Source of the DNA: Kiloniellales bacterium
GTDB lineage: Bacteria > Pseudomonadota > Alphaproteobacteria > Kiloniellales > JAKSDN01
Direction of reading: 5' to 3'
DNA: 64,000 nt
Assembly (NCBI GenBank): GCA_030064845.1
Contig: JASJEC010000011.1
Coordinates: 1-64,000, forward strand
Positions 26,689-35,348 of this stretch are shown here, in pieces. The notes beneath the pieces are model-generated. The model was not told the DNA's origin, searched no databases, and was given only the letters and a program-made list of their open reading frames with translations. Made by a program: the position numbers and the translations under genes. Each line of letters opens with the position of its first letter. Position 1 is the stretch's first letter.

Positions 26689-27411
26689 ATGGCGGAGGCG
26701 GCGCGCGCCTTCCTGGCGGCGCTGACCCGGGATCTTGCCGAGAGGGGCGCCACCGATCCCAACCTCGTGCCCTTTGTGAAGGATCTCTCCCAAGTCGAGA
26801 CGGCCAGCGTGCAGCGCGGGCCCTTCGAGGCGCTCGCGCACCCGGCGGTGAAGCATCTCGAGCGGGCCTTGGATAACGCCAGCGGATGCGAGGGGCTGCT
26901 GGGCCCCGCGCTCGCGGCCGCCCGGGCCCTCGACTGGCATCAGGTCTACGCCGGCGGCGGGATCGATGAGAGCCTCGCCGAGGGCATGCTCGCGTCGCAG
27001 GCGGCCGGCAATTACGGCTGCTTCGCCAGCCGGAGCGTGGCGACCGGGCAGTTCCTGCTGGCGCCGGGAATTCACTATCCGCCTCACACCCATGCGGCGG
27101 CGGAGATCTACTACTGCCTCTCGGGCCGGCTCCGGATCCAGCATGGACTGGATGGCGCGCCCTTCGAGCTTGTCCCCGGCGACTACTCCATAACGCCCCC
27201 GCACCGGCTGCATACCCTGGATACCGGTTCCGAGCCGGCGCTGCTGATCTATTTCTGGCGGGGCGACATGGGCGGACCGACCTGGTGGTGGAGCAGGGAG
27301 GAGGACAGCGGCTGGCGGCGCACCGCCTGGCAGCGCACGCCCGGCGAGCCGTGGAGGGCTTTGCGCAGCGAGCCGGTCACCCGGGAAATCATGCGAGAGG
27401 CCCATGGCTGA
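26689..27411 (+). CDS. Cupin protein of the DMSP lyase (DddL/DddQ-like) family
   Basis: 240 residues from ATG 26689; TTG 26671 is an alternative with a better-spaced ribosome site. The cupin core shows HYPPHTHAAAEIYYCLSG (129-146), giving His133, His135 and Glu139, and a second motif PPHRLHTLD with His175, the four likely metal ligands. The Y-P-x-H-x-H-x-A-x-E-x-Y spelling is the feature shared by DddL, DddQ, DddW and DddK, which cleave dimethylsulfoniopropionate to dimethyl sulfide and acrylate. The N-terminal helical domain (1-110) fits DddL/DddQ. No acrylate-utilisation genes are adjacent. Family call is good, activity unproven. Confidence 0.72.
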   Translation: MAEAARAFLAALTRDLAERGATDPNLVPFVKDLSQVETASVQRGPFEALAHPAVKHLERALDNASGCEGLLGPALAAARALDWHQVYAGGGIDESLAEGMLASQAAGNYGCFASRSVATGQFLLAPGIHYPPHTHAAAEIYYCLSGRLRIQHGLDGAPFELVPGDYSITPPHRLHTLDTGSEPALLIYFWRGDMGGPTWWWSREEDSGWRRTAWQRTPGEPWRALRSEPVTREIMREAHG

Positions 27412-27419
27412 GGCCCGGT

Positions 27420-29231
27420 TCATCCGAGCTCGGCGACCTCCCGGTGGCAGGTGATGCGGTGGCCGTGGAGCAGGGGACGGACCGGCGGCTCGGTCGTGTC
27501 GCAGACGCCCTTGATGGCCACGGGGCAGCGCTTGTGAAAGGAACAGCCGGTGGTGCCGATCTCGACCACGGAGGCGGCGGCCAGCTGGGCCGTTTCGGTT
27601 TCACGGATCTCCTCCAGCCAGCCTTGGCGCATCTCCGGCACGGAGTGGAGCAGCAGCGAGGTATAGGGGTGGTAGGGCGGAGACAGCACCTGTGCCGTCG
27701 GCCCCTGCTCGGCTACCCGGCCGGCATAGAGCACGACCACCCGGTCGGCGAAGCTCGCGATCGTGGAGAGGTCGTGGCTGATGAAGACGAAGGTGACCCC
27801 CGTGTCGTTCTGCAGGCGCTTCAGCAGGTCGATGATCTGCGCGCCGACCACGGTGTCGAGCGCCGAGGTCACCTCGTCGCAGAGAATCACCTCGGGCTCG
27901 GCGGCCAGTGCGCGGGCCAGGTTAACCCGCTGCTTCTGCCCGCCCGAGAGCGCCTGGGGCCGCCGGTTGGCGAATTCGGCCGGCAGCTCCACCATTTCCA
28001 GCAGCTCGGCGACCCGGCGGCGCCGGTCCCCCGCCGGCATCTCGAGATAGAATTCGAGCGGCCGCTCGAGCGCCTGGCCGACCGTCTTCAGGGGATTGAA
28101 GGCGACGTCGGGCATCTGCATGACGATCTGCACCCGCTGCAGCTGCTTGCGGGTCCGCTCCTTGACGTCGTTCTTCAGCGCGCTGCCGTCGAGCAGGATC
28201 TCGCCCTGGGCGGCGGGCAGGAGGCCGGAGATCACCCGCGCCAGGGTGGACTTGCCGCAGCCCGACTCGCCGATCACGCCCACGGCCGAGCCGCGCGGAA
28301 TGTCGACCGTGACGTCATGCAGGATCTTCACCGCCGGGCTGCCGTCGAGCCGCTTGCCGTAGCCCGCGTCGACACCCTTGATTTCGATCACGAGGCCCTC
28401 GCCATGGCCCCCCTCGGCGGCGCCTTCGCCGGTCCGCTTCGGCGGTGGCCGGACCGCGGCCATCAGCTTGCGCGTATAGTCCTGCTGCGGGTCGTGCAGG
28501 ATCTGCTCGGTGGTGCCCTCCTCGACGGTCTCGCCGCCGAACAGCACCTTGATCCGGTCCGCGATCTGCGCGACCACCGCGAGGTCGTGCGTGACGTAGA
28601 TGGCGGCGGCGCCGGAGTCCCGGATGGTGTCCTTGAAGGCGGCGAGGACCTCGACCTGGGTGGTCACGTCGAGCGCGGTCGTCGGCTCGTCGAGCACCAG
28701 GAGATCGGGGTGGGCGTTCATTGCCATGACCGCCATCAGCCGTTGAAGCTGTCCGCCGGAGACCTGGTGAGGGTATTTGCGGATGATGTTCTCGGGGTCC
28801 GGCAGCTGCATGCGCCGGGCCAGATCGATCATGCGGGCCTCGGCCTCGTCCCGGGTGCCGACCCCGTGCACCATCGAGACCTCGGTGATCTGATCGTCGA
28901 GGCGCAGCGAGGCGTTGAACGCGGCGGCGGCGGACTGCGCCACGTAGGAGATCCGCGCACCGCGGATCGCCCGCTTGTCTTCCAGCGAGAGGTCCAGCAC
29001 GCTGATGTCGTCGAAGATCACCTCGCCGCCGCAAAACCGGCAGCCGGGCTTAGCGTAGCCCATGGACGCCAAGGCGATGGTCGACTTCCCGGCGCCGGAT
29101 TCGCCGATCAGCGCCAGCACCTCGCCCCGCTTCACTTCCAGCGAGACGCCGCGCACGATCGGCGTGAAAGGACTGCGCGTGTTGCGCCGGCCTTCGATCT
29201 GCAGGTTCCTGATCTCGAGCAGCGCGCTCAC
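27420..29231 (-). CDS. Dipeptide/oligopeptide ABC transporter, fused double ATPase (DppD-DppF type)
   Basis: 603 residues from GTG 29231, overlapping the permease stop as GTGA. There are two complete nucleotide-binding domains. Domain 1 has GESGAGKST, VSGGQLQR and LLVLDEPTTALD. Domain 2 has GESGCGKST, LSGGQKQR and VILCDEVTSALD. The end carries the Cys-containing CSFHKRCP segment common in the oligopeptide ATPase class. The fusion replaces the separate D and F proteins. It powers the importer encoded by the two permease genes upstream on this strand and the binding protein gene at 31435. It is convergent with the DMSP-lyase-like gene, 8 bases apart. Confidence 0.93.
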   Translation of the reverse strand: MSALLEIRNLQIEGRRNTRSPFTPIVRGVSLEVKRGEVLALIGESGAGKSTIALASMGYAKPGCRFCGGEVIFDDISVLDLSLEDKRAIRGARISYVAQSAAAAFNASLRLDDQITEVSMVHGVGTRDEAEARMIDLARRMQLPDPENIIRKYPHQVSGGQLQRLMAVMAMNAHPDLLVLDEPTTALDVTTQVEVLAAFKDTIRDSGAAAIYVTHDLAVVAQIADRIKVLFGGETVEEGTTEQILHDPQQDYTRKLMAAVRPPPKRTGEGAAEGGHGEGLVIEIKGVDAGYGKRLDGSPAVKILHDVTVDIPRGSAVGVIGESGCGKSTLARVISGLLPAAQGEILLDGSALKNDVKERTRKQLQRVQIVMQMPDVAFNPLKTVGQALERPLEFYLEMPAGDRRRRVAELLEMVELPAEFANRRPQALSGGQKQRVNLARALAAEPEVILCDEVTSALDTVVGAQIIDLLKRLQNDTGVTFVFISHDLSTIASFADRVVVLYAGRVAEQGPTAQVLSPPYHPYTSLLLHSVPEMRQGWLEEIRETETAQLAAASVVEIGTTGCSFHKRCPVAIKGVCDTTEPPVRPLLHGHRITCHREVAELG

Positions 29232-30121
29232 TTGATCAGCTCCGAGGAGATGTCCTTCTGAGAGCGGCCCAGGTTCCAGTCGATCAGCAGGTTGTTGGCT
29301 AGGGTCACGGAGAAGATGCAGACCGCCGGCAGGATCGGCGCCAAGGCGACGTGGATGCCGTAGAACAGCACGTAGTTCATCGCCGCCATGTTCTCCTTGA
29401 CCATGGAGCCCCAGTCGGAGAAGGGCGGCTGCACACCGAGCCCGAGGAAGGAAAGCGACGAGAGCAGCAGGATCGAATAGGTGAAGCGCAACCCGAAGTC
29501 GGTCGAGAGCGGGATGAAGGCGTTGGGCATAACCTCGTGGCGAAGGATCCACCAGAGCGACTCGCCCCGCGCCCGGCTGACCTCGACGAAATCCATCACC
29601 ATAATGTTCTGCGCCAGCGAGCGGGCGATTCGGTAGACCCGGGTTGCCTCGATGAAGCCGATGGTCAGCACCAGCAGCCAGAGCGAGGATCCGAAGGCCG
29701 AGACCAGGATCAGCGCCAGCATGATCGAAGGAAAGGAGACGAAGGCGTCGTTGATCCGGCTCATCACGTCGTCGACCCGCCCGCCAAGGATGCCGGCGAC
29801 GAAACCCAGGGTGACGCCGGCGACGAAGGCGAAGACCGTGGCGGCCAGCGCCAGGCCCAGGGTCATGCGGGCACCGAAGATCAGCCGGCTGAAGACGTCG
29901 CGTCCCAGGTAATCCGAGCCGAGCAACATCCGCGCCTCTCCGTCGCCGGCGCCGAAGGACTGGTCGGTCAGGATTTTGCTTTCCTCGTAGGGCGCCAGCC
30001 AGGGCGCGGCCAGGGCGACGAAGGTCCAGAACACCAGGATCCCGACCGACATCCAGCCGAGGAACCCGAGCTCGGGCAGGTGGAAGCGGGGCTCCTCCGC
30101 GACGGCGGGCGTGGCGCTCAT
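29228..30121 (-). CDS. ABC transporter permease, DppC type
   Basis: 297 residues with about six membrane segments. A cytoplasmic N-terminus precedes TM1 (LGWMSVGILVFWTFVALAAPW), then LGSDYLGRDVFSRLIFGARMTL, the conserved periplasmic-side segment of DppC-class permeases. The ATPase-contact EAA-type loop is in SRARGESLWWILRHEVMPNA. It starts with ATGA over the preceding permease's stop, and its own stop overlaps the ATPase GTG, so three membrane-complex genes are translationally coupled. It imports peptides or similar small organic solutes. Confidence 0.92.
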   Translation of the reverse strand: MSATPAVAEEPRFHLPELGFLGWMSVGILVFWTFVALAAPWLAPYEESKILTDQSFGAGDGEARMLLGSDYLGRDVFSRLIFGARMTLGLALAATVFAFVAGVTLGFVAGILGGRVDDVMSRINDAFVSFPSIMLALILVSAFGSSLWLLVLTIGFIEATRVYRIARSLAQNIMVMDFVEVSRARGESLWWILRHEVMPNAFIPLSTDFGLRFTYSILLLSSLSFLGLGVQPPFSDWGSMVKENMAAMNYVLFYGIHVALAPILPAVCIFSVTLANNLLIDWNLGRSQKDISSELIK

Positions 30122-31068
30122 TTGGCGTGCCTCAGTCGCGGATTGGCCACGATGGAGACCACGTCGGCCAGGAGGTTGAGGAAGATGTAGATCGCGCAGA
30201 AGAACATCGCGCAGGCCTGCACCACCGGGATATCGCGCGAGGCCACCCCGTCGACCATCAGCTTGGCGACCCCGGAGTAGGAGAAGATCGTCTCGACCAC
30301 CAGCACGCCGCCGATGATGTAGGCCAGGTTGACCGCGATCACGTTGATGATCGGCGCGATCGCGTTGGGCAGGGCGTGCTTGAGGATGATGGTCCGGCGC
30401 GGCACGCCCTTGAGGATCGCCATCTCGATCGAGGGGTGGCCGAGCACGTTGAGGATGGCCGAGCGGGTCATGCGCATCATGGGCGCCAGCACCGCCGCGG
30501 TCAGGGTCGCGACCGGCATGGCCAGCGCCAATAGGGTCTCGCCCCAGCTCGCGTCCGCGGAAACGCGCGCGATCGCCGGCAGCCAGCGCAGCTCCACGGC
30601 GAAGGCCAGGACCAGCAGGGTCGCGATCAGGAACTCGGGCGCCGAGATGATCGCAATCGAGCCCGTGGTGAGCGTCCGGTCCATGAACCCGCCCGGGCGC
30701 ATCGCGGCGTAGAGGCCGAGCCCGACCGCCAGCGGCACGGCGAAGAGCGCGGCCAGCCCGCCCAGAAGAAGCGTCTTGGGCAGCCGGGGCGCCAGGATCT
30801 CGGAGACCGGGCGTTGGGTTGCCAGCGAGTTGCCGAGATCGCCGGTGACCAAGCCGAGCAGCCACTCGCCGTAGCGCACGTAGGCCGGGCGGTCGAGATT
30901 CATCGCCTCGCGGTAGGCGGCCAGGGTTTCCGGGGTCGCACCCTGTCCAAGCACGGCCTGGGCGACGTCGCCCGGCAGGATCTCGGTCCCGGCGAAGACG
31001 ATCAGCGAGACGACGAACAAAGTCACAACGCCCAACGCGATCCTGCGCAGGATCAGCGACCCGAGCAT
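30118..31068 (-). CDS. ABC transporter permease, DppB type
   Basis: 316 residues. An N-terminal TM (RIALGVVTLFVVSLIVFAG) is followed by the large periplasmic loop with MNLDRPAYVRYGEWLLGLVTGDLG, diagnostic for DppB/OppB. The remaining TMs and the contact loop LKGVPRRTIILKHALPNA follow. It is first in the minus-strand set dppB-dppC-dppDF. The 366-bp gap upstream holds two long palindromes and the divergent binding-protein gene. Confidence 0.92.
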   Translation of the reverse strand: MLGSLILRRIALGVVTLFVVSLIVFAGTEILPGDVAQAVLGQGATPETLAAYREAMNLDRPAYVRYGEWLLGLVTGDLGNSLATQRPVSEILAPRLPKTLLLGGLAALFAVPLAVGLGLYAAMRPGGFMDRTLTTGSIAIISAPEFLIATLLVLAFAVELRWLPAIARVSADASWGETLLALAMPVATLTAAVLAPMMRMTRSAILNVLGHPSIEMAILKGVPRRTIILKHALPNAIAPIINVIAVNLAYIIGGVLVVETIFSYSGVAKLMVDGVASRDIPVVQACAMFFCAIYIFLNLLADVVSIVANPRLRHAK

Positions 31069-31243
31069 GAACTCCCCCTGTTCCGGCTCCTCACGCTTGC
31101 CCCATTGTTTGTTCGTATCGGGCCGTTGCCGTCAGTAAGGCACGATCCCGGCAGCGAGATCAACAGCCGGGCCGGGCTTTACTCGATCCGCCCGGAAACC
31201 AAGCCGGCCAACTTCGCGGTTTGCCCAAAATCGGAAGTTAAAC

Positions 31244-31310
31244 TAGTGTGATGGTTCTGAAATTCGGCACGATGAACATGCCGAATCTTTCGGAAGCTGA
31301 ATCACACTAG
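31244..31310. repeat. Palindromic unit A between divergent importer genes
   Basis: Outer arms CTAGTGTGAT (31244-31253) and ATCACACTAG (31301-31310) are perfect inverted copies. Inside, ATTCGGCA (31262-31269) pairs with TGCCGAAT (31279-31286). The result is a 67-bp cruciform-capable unit. It could be a regulator site, a REP-like unit or a small insertion remnant. Confidence 0.75.
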
Positions 31311-31321
31311 CACCTTAGTGT

Positions 31322-31376
31322 TAGTGTCCCTTCGATTCCGAAGCTCGATTGCTCGAGATTCGGAATCGGGACACTA
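31322..31376. repeat. Palindromic unit B between divergent importer genes
   Basis: Arms TAGTGTCCC (31322-31330) and GGGACACTA (31368-31376), then GATTCCGAA (31334-31342) pairing with TTCGGAATC (31359-31367), with a 3-base bulge on the left. It begins 11 bases after unit A and shares the terminal TAGTG/CACTA ends but not the interior. Confidence 0.8.
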
Positions 31377-31434
31377 GGCTCAGGCCGGCAAATTGAACCT
31401 GCGGTAACAGCAGCAATGGAACAGGGAGAGACCG

Positions 31435-33033
31435 ATGCAAGACAAAAGGGGTGAGTACTGGAAGTCCGAGTTCCTGAAGGGGCGGATTTCCAGGCGCGAG
31501 TTCATTGGCCGGGTCGGCGTCCTCGGCCTGACGGCGGCGGCTTCGGGCAGCCTCTTGGCCTCGGCCGACCGGGCCCTGGCGGCCACGCCGAAGAAGGGCG
31601 GGCGGCTGATCCTGGGCTGGTACGCCCACAGCGCCAAGGACACCTTGAACCCGAACCGTCTGACCACCTCGCTCGACTTCCAGCGGGCCTATCAGACCAT
31701 GGGAACCCTGGTGCGCTACGCCAACGATCTCTCGGTGCAGCCCGATCTGGCGACCGAATGGGAATCCAGCGACGACGCCAAGGTGTGGCGCTTCAAGCTG
31801 CGCCAGGGCGTGGAGTTCCACAACGGCAAGACGCTCACCATCGAGGACGTGATCTACTCGCTCAACCGCCACCGCGGCGACGACAGCGACTCGATCATCA
31901 AGGCCTGGCTCGATCCGATCACCGATATCCGCAAGGACGGCAACGACGTGCTGGTGGTCGAGCTGAGCGGGCCGAACGGCGATCTGCCCTATTACTTCGG
32001 CGACATGCACGCCTGCATCGTTCCCGACGGCTTCACCGACTTCAACAACTGCATCGGCACGGGTCCTTACAAGATCAAGACCTTCGAGCCGGGCGTTGGC
32101 ATGCTGTCCGAGCGCTTCGGCAACTACTACCGGGACGACATCGCCCACGTCGACGAGGTCGAGAGCTTCGGCATCGGCGACACCCCGGCCCGCATGAACG
32201 CGCTGATCTCGGGCGAGGTCCACTTCGTCACCCGCGTCGACCCCAAGCTGGTCGAGCTGATCAACAACGCGCCGGGCGTCACCATGGCGAGCGCCCCGGG
32301 TTCGCGGCACATCACCTTCCCGATGATGTCCGACGCGCCGCCCTTCGATAACAACGACCTGCGTCTGGCGATCAAGCACATGGCCGAGCGCCAGAGTATG
32401 GTCGACAACGTGCTGAAGGGCTTCGGCACCATCGGCAACGACACGCCGATCGGCCCGAAGGACAAGTACTTCTGCAAGGACATCCCGCAGCGCGAGTTCG
32501 ATCCGGACAAGGCCAAGTTCCACCTCAAGAAGGCGGGCATGGAAGGCCAGACGGTCACGCTCCACACTTCGCCGGCGGCGGGCGGCTCGGCGGCCCCGGA
32601 CCTGGCCCTGCATCTGGCCGAGAGCGCCAAGAAGGTGGGCTTCAACATCCAGGTGCAGCGTGAGCCGGCCGACGGCTACTGGAGCTCGGTCTGGATGAAG
32701 CGGCCCTTCCACATGTCGAACTGGATGCCGCGTCCCACGGCGGACCTGCGTTTCAGCCTGGTGCACCTCTCGGATGCCAAGTGGAACGAGTCCCACAACG
32801 GCACCGCCGAGCTGGACGGCCTGATCATCAAGGCGCGCGGCATGATCGACGGGCCGGAGCGGGGACAGGTCTACTGCGACATCCAGGAGATCGTCCACAA
32901 CACCGGCGGTTCGGTGATCCCGGTCTTCAACAGCTGGCTCGACGCCCGCACCGAGAAGCTCATGGGCTGGTCGGCGCACCCCGTCGGCGAAGGCGACGGC
33001 TTCCGGGTCCACGAGAACGTCTGGCTGACCTGA
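31435..33033 (+). CDS. Peptide/nickel-type ABC transporter substrate-binding protein, Tat-exported
   Basis: 532 residues, family SBP_bac_5. The N-terminus has a twin-arginine signal, SRREFIGRVGVLGL (about 19-32), ending near ADRALAA, so export is probably through Tat in folded form. The mature domain has TLNPNRLTTSLDFQRAYQTM, KVWRFKLRQGVEFHNGKTLT and DVIYSLNRH. These are the class signature, and the GTGPYKIKTFEPG segment follows. It is divergent from the permease and ATPase genes and surely serves them. Ligand not predictable; the class covers peptides, opines, nickel and sugars. Confidence 0.93.
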   Translation: MQDKRGEYWKSEFLKGRISRREFIGRVGVLGLTAAASGSLLASADRALAATPKKGGRLILGWYAHSAKDTLNPNRLTTSLDFQRAYQTMGTLVRYANDLSVQPDLATEWESSDDAKVWRFKLRQGVEFHNGKTLTIEDVIYSLNRHRGDDSDSIIKAWLDPITDIRKDGNDVLVVELSGPNGDLPYYFGDMHACIVPDGFTDFNNCIGTGPYKIKTFEPGVGMLSERFGNYYRDDIAHVDEVESFGIGDTPARMNALISGEVHFVTRVDPKLVELINNAPGVTMASAPGSRHITFPMMSDAPPFDNNDLRLAIKHMAERQSMVDNVLKGFGTIGNDTPIGPKDKYFCKDIPQREFDPDKAKFHLKKAGMEGQTVTLHTSPAAGGSAAPDLALHLAESAKKVGFNIQVQREPADGYWSSVWMKRPFHMSNWMPRPTADLRFSLVHLSDAKWNESHNGTAELDGLIIKARGMIDGPERGQVYCDIQEIVHNTGGSVIPVFNSWLDARTEKLMGWSAHPVGEGDGFRVHENVWLT

Positions 33034-33057
33034 GCCCGACCGAGACCGCCAGCCTAT

Positions 33058-33093
33058 GGGGAACTCCGGCCTTGAAACCGCCGGAAGTTCCCC
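33058..33093 (+). terminator. Hairpin after the binding-protein gene
   Basis: GGGGAACTCCGGC (33058-33070) pairs with GCCGGAAGTTCCCC (33080-33093) with one bulged base. It lies 24 bases after the stop and lacks a long T run. A second hairpin GCATCCCTC/GAGGGATGC follows at 33106-33135. Together they probably separate the importer transcript from the stress-protein gene. Confidence 0.45.
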
Positions 33094-33192
33094 CGGGACT
33101 AGGGCGCATCCCTCTCCCTCTGTGGGGAGGGATGCGGCACCGCTACGCGGGCTTGGTCGAAGTCAGGATCCCATCAGAAGGGAGGAACTGGA

Positions 33193-33633
33193 ATGTTCAG
33201 CAACATTCTCGTCGCGATTGATGGATCCAAGTCATCCACAAAGGCCCTGGAAGCGGCCATCGAAGTGTCGAAGAGGTTCGATGGCAAGCTGCATTTGATC
33301 CATGTCGTTCGAGAGATGCAGCTTCCCGCGGAGGTCATACATGCCAAGGAATTGGAGACGGTCCGAGGGACCAGGCAGGATGTGCTCAACACGGTCGGCG
33401 AGCGTCTGGTCAACCAGGCGAAGCGGGTCGCCGAGACCAAGGGAGTCAAGTCGGTGGCGAGCGATATCGGGACCGGGGATCCGGCGAACGCCATCATCGG
33501 ATATGCGAGCCGAAACGGCGTCGATCTGATCGTGGTGGGCAGCCGCGGTCTGGGCCAGGTCCAGGGCATGTTGATGGGCAGCGTGTCGCGCAAGGTGAGC
33601 AACCTGGCGGCCGTTCCCTGCTTGGTCGTCTAG
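33193..33633 (+). CDS. Universal stress protein (UspA family)
   Basis: 146 residues, a single Usp domain. It opens FSNILVAIDGSKSSTKALEAA with the adenine-pocket Asp. It ends with GSRGLGQVQGMLMGSVSRKV, the G-2x-G-9x-G-[ST] loop of the ATP-binding subclass. AGGGAGGAAC is just upstream of the ATG. Such proteins help cells survive starvation and oxidative stress; the partner is unknown. It stands as a single gene, convergent with the patatin lipoprotein gene. Confidence 0.93.
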   Translation: MFSNILVAIDGSKSSTKALEAAIEVSKRFDGKLHLIHVVREMQLPAEVIHAKELETVRGTRQDVLNTVGERLVNQAKRVAETKGVKSVASDIGTGDPANAIIGYASRNGVDLIVVGSRGLGQVQGMLMGSVSRKVSNLAAVPCLVV

Positions 33634-33677
33634 GGCCGTTTTCTGATCGAGTCTGGAAGCTGCCGGCAGACTGATGG

Positions 33678-33700
33678 GACCGCCCGAGCCCGGGCGGGTC
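33678..33700. terminator. GC-rich hairpin between convergent genes
   Basis: GACCGCCCG (33678-33686) pairs with CGGGCGGGTC (33691-33700) around a short loop. It lies in the 70-bp gap between the stress-protein stop and the patatin stop and could end transcripts from both sides. No T run. Confidence 0.35.
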
Positions 33701-33703
33701 TCG

Positions 33704-34909
33704 TCAGCCATTGGGCGGACGGTCCCGCCAGAAGTCGCCTTCGCGGCCGATTTCGCGGCCCAACTCTATCAACGCCCGCATATAGTCAGGATCGAACTCG
33801 GTCGACCGGTTGGCCCGGAAAGAGTCCGGGATCGATATCATGTTGAAGCCGAAATTGTCGCGACGGGCCAAGTTGTAAATTCGCTCGACGTCCCGATTGG
33901 CCTTGTTTCGAAGGAGAGCTTTCAGAGCACGCGATGCGATGGGCTTCACCGTGACAGGCGCCGGTTGGTAAACGCTGTGGGCATTGCCGTTCAGGATCAC
34001 AAAGATTTGCCGTCGAAACGTAAGGCCCAGGATTTCGTTCAAGCGGCCCAGATCCATCTGAGCGGGATAGGCGAACACCTGGCTGGAGAGGGCGCCGTCC
34101 ACATGCAGTTCGGTGAAGCGCTTGCCTTCGGCCTCCCATTCTATGGCGACGGGTGGGAAGAGGACCGGGATCGCCGCCGACGCGAGGATGATTTGACGAA
34201 TGAGCGCGACCGCCCGGTCGTCTCCTCGATTGGCGATGGTGCCGATGTTCCAGACCATCGGACGCAGGGCGTCGAAATGGGTCGTAATGATGAAGAGGCT
34301 GCGGCCGGTCCGGTGCTGCTCGGCCAGCGCCTCGACGAGCTCGGCGGTGATATAGGTTTCGACCTGCTTCTTCAGCGGCGTGGTATCGGCGAGCGCCGAT
34401 CCGAACAGGAAGCCGGCCACGGTGTCCCAGCGATACACGTCGTCGCGGGTCACGGAGGCGTAGGTTTCGAGCAGAACCGGGTCATAGGCTGGGCCCAGAA
34501 ATGCGAAGGGGGCGATCATCGCCCCCGTGCTGACGCCGGTGACAGATTCGAACTGGGGCCGCTCGCCGGACTCGGTCCAGCCGGCGAGCAGACCGGCGCC
34601 GAAGGCGCCGTTCGCTCCGCCTCCGGAAATCACGAGCGTGCTGAGCATCGGCGCGGTCTCGAGCGTTGCGTCGACCGCTTCGGGAAATCGGGCCCTGAAT
34701 ACGGGCGCTCCCTTCTTTATGAGCTGCTCGAGGTTCGCCGGCGCCGCATCGCCCCACCAGCGTTCCATTGCCGGGCCGGAGGGATCGACTTGCTCATATT
34801 CCGCCGCACTGAGGGGACGATGGTCGACGGTCCGGGCGCAGCCCGCAATCGCGCCCGCGGCCACGAGCAGCGCCGCAAAGGCCGATACAATAGGTGGCAC
34901 GGTTGGCAT
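33704..34909 (-). CDS. Patatin-like phospholipase, lipoprotein
   Basis: 401 residues from ATG 34909, chosen so that a lipoprotein signal (IAGC, Cys24) directly follows. The patatin domain begins at about 88 with LSTLVISGGGANGAFGAGLL (oxyanion Gly loop). It continues with GVSTGAMIAPFAFLG containing catalytic Ser127 and HVDGALSSQ containing the catalytic Asp of the Ser-Asp dyad. Family members hydrolyse phospholipids or other acyl esters. Here the enzyme is membrane-tethered in the envelope. It is convergent with the stress-protein gene and divergent from the channel gene. Confidence 0.87.
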   Translation of the reverse strand: MPTVPPIVSAFAALLVAAGAIAGCARTVDHRPLSAAEYEQVDPSGPAMERWWGDAAPANLEQLIKKGAPVFRARFPEAVDATLETAPMLSTLVISGGGANGAFGAGLLAGWTESGERPQFESVTGVSTGAMIAPFAFLGPAYDPVLLETYASVTRDDVYRWDTVAGFLFGSALADTTPLKKQVETYITAELVEALAEQHRTGRSLFIITTHFDALRPMVWNIGTIANRGDDRAVALIRQIILASAAIPVLFPPVAIEWEAEGKRFTELHVDGALSSQVFAYPAQMDLGRLNEILGLTFRRQIFVILNGNAHSVYQPAPVTVKPIASRALKALLRNKANRDVERIYNLARRDNFGFNMISIPDSFRANRSTEFDPDYMRALIELGREIGREGDFWRDRPPNG

Positions 34910-35348
34910 CACCCTGCGTCCCTTCCCCTTCGCAACCGGCTGGACGGGCGCGCCGCCGACGGCTTCTCCGAACTGCATCGGGGCCGGCTCGAGTGGCCCC
35001 CCACCTGTTGCCGTGCCGAGATTGCATACTCTTCCGCATCAAGCAATGGGTCATGGCGAGCGCCGACCTTCGGAGTCAGTATTTCGTTTCCGGTGGAGTT
35101 CCCGGCGCGTCAAATTGCAGGAGCCCGACGCCGGTGACCTTCGGCGCCAGGCCCGATGGCGACGAAGGAAGCCTTGCCTCCCACCCTGACTCCAAACCAT
35201 TCAGAGGGGCCCCATGCCTAGCCACCGCTTGAACGGGTTGAAGGGGCTTGCCAGCTGGCTGATTTCCCAGACAGGCCGTTGGCGTGCAGACTGCAAGGCT
35301 GACTGCGGCAGTTCAGGTCGCCGGGGAATGGAGGTGGGAGAGATAAAG
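34910..35348. other. 439-bp divergent gap between the patatin and channel genes
   Basis: The frame upstream of the channel start is open from 35214, but no ribosome site or family similarity supports its use. No repeat, RNA gene or recognisable fragment was seen. It presumably contains two divergent promoters. Confidence 0.5.

Larger units (their letters stand above)
31069..31434. other. 366-bp divergent control region of the peptide importer
   Basis: This separates the importer membrane/ATPase genes (minus) from the binding-protein gene (plus). No gene seen. The right half, 31244-31376, is taken up by two adjacent long palindromes described separately. The left half is ordinary GC-rich sequence. 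Promoters for both directions should lie here, but no convincing -35/-10 pair was found. Confidence 0.6.
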
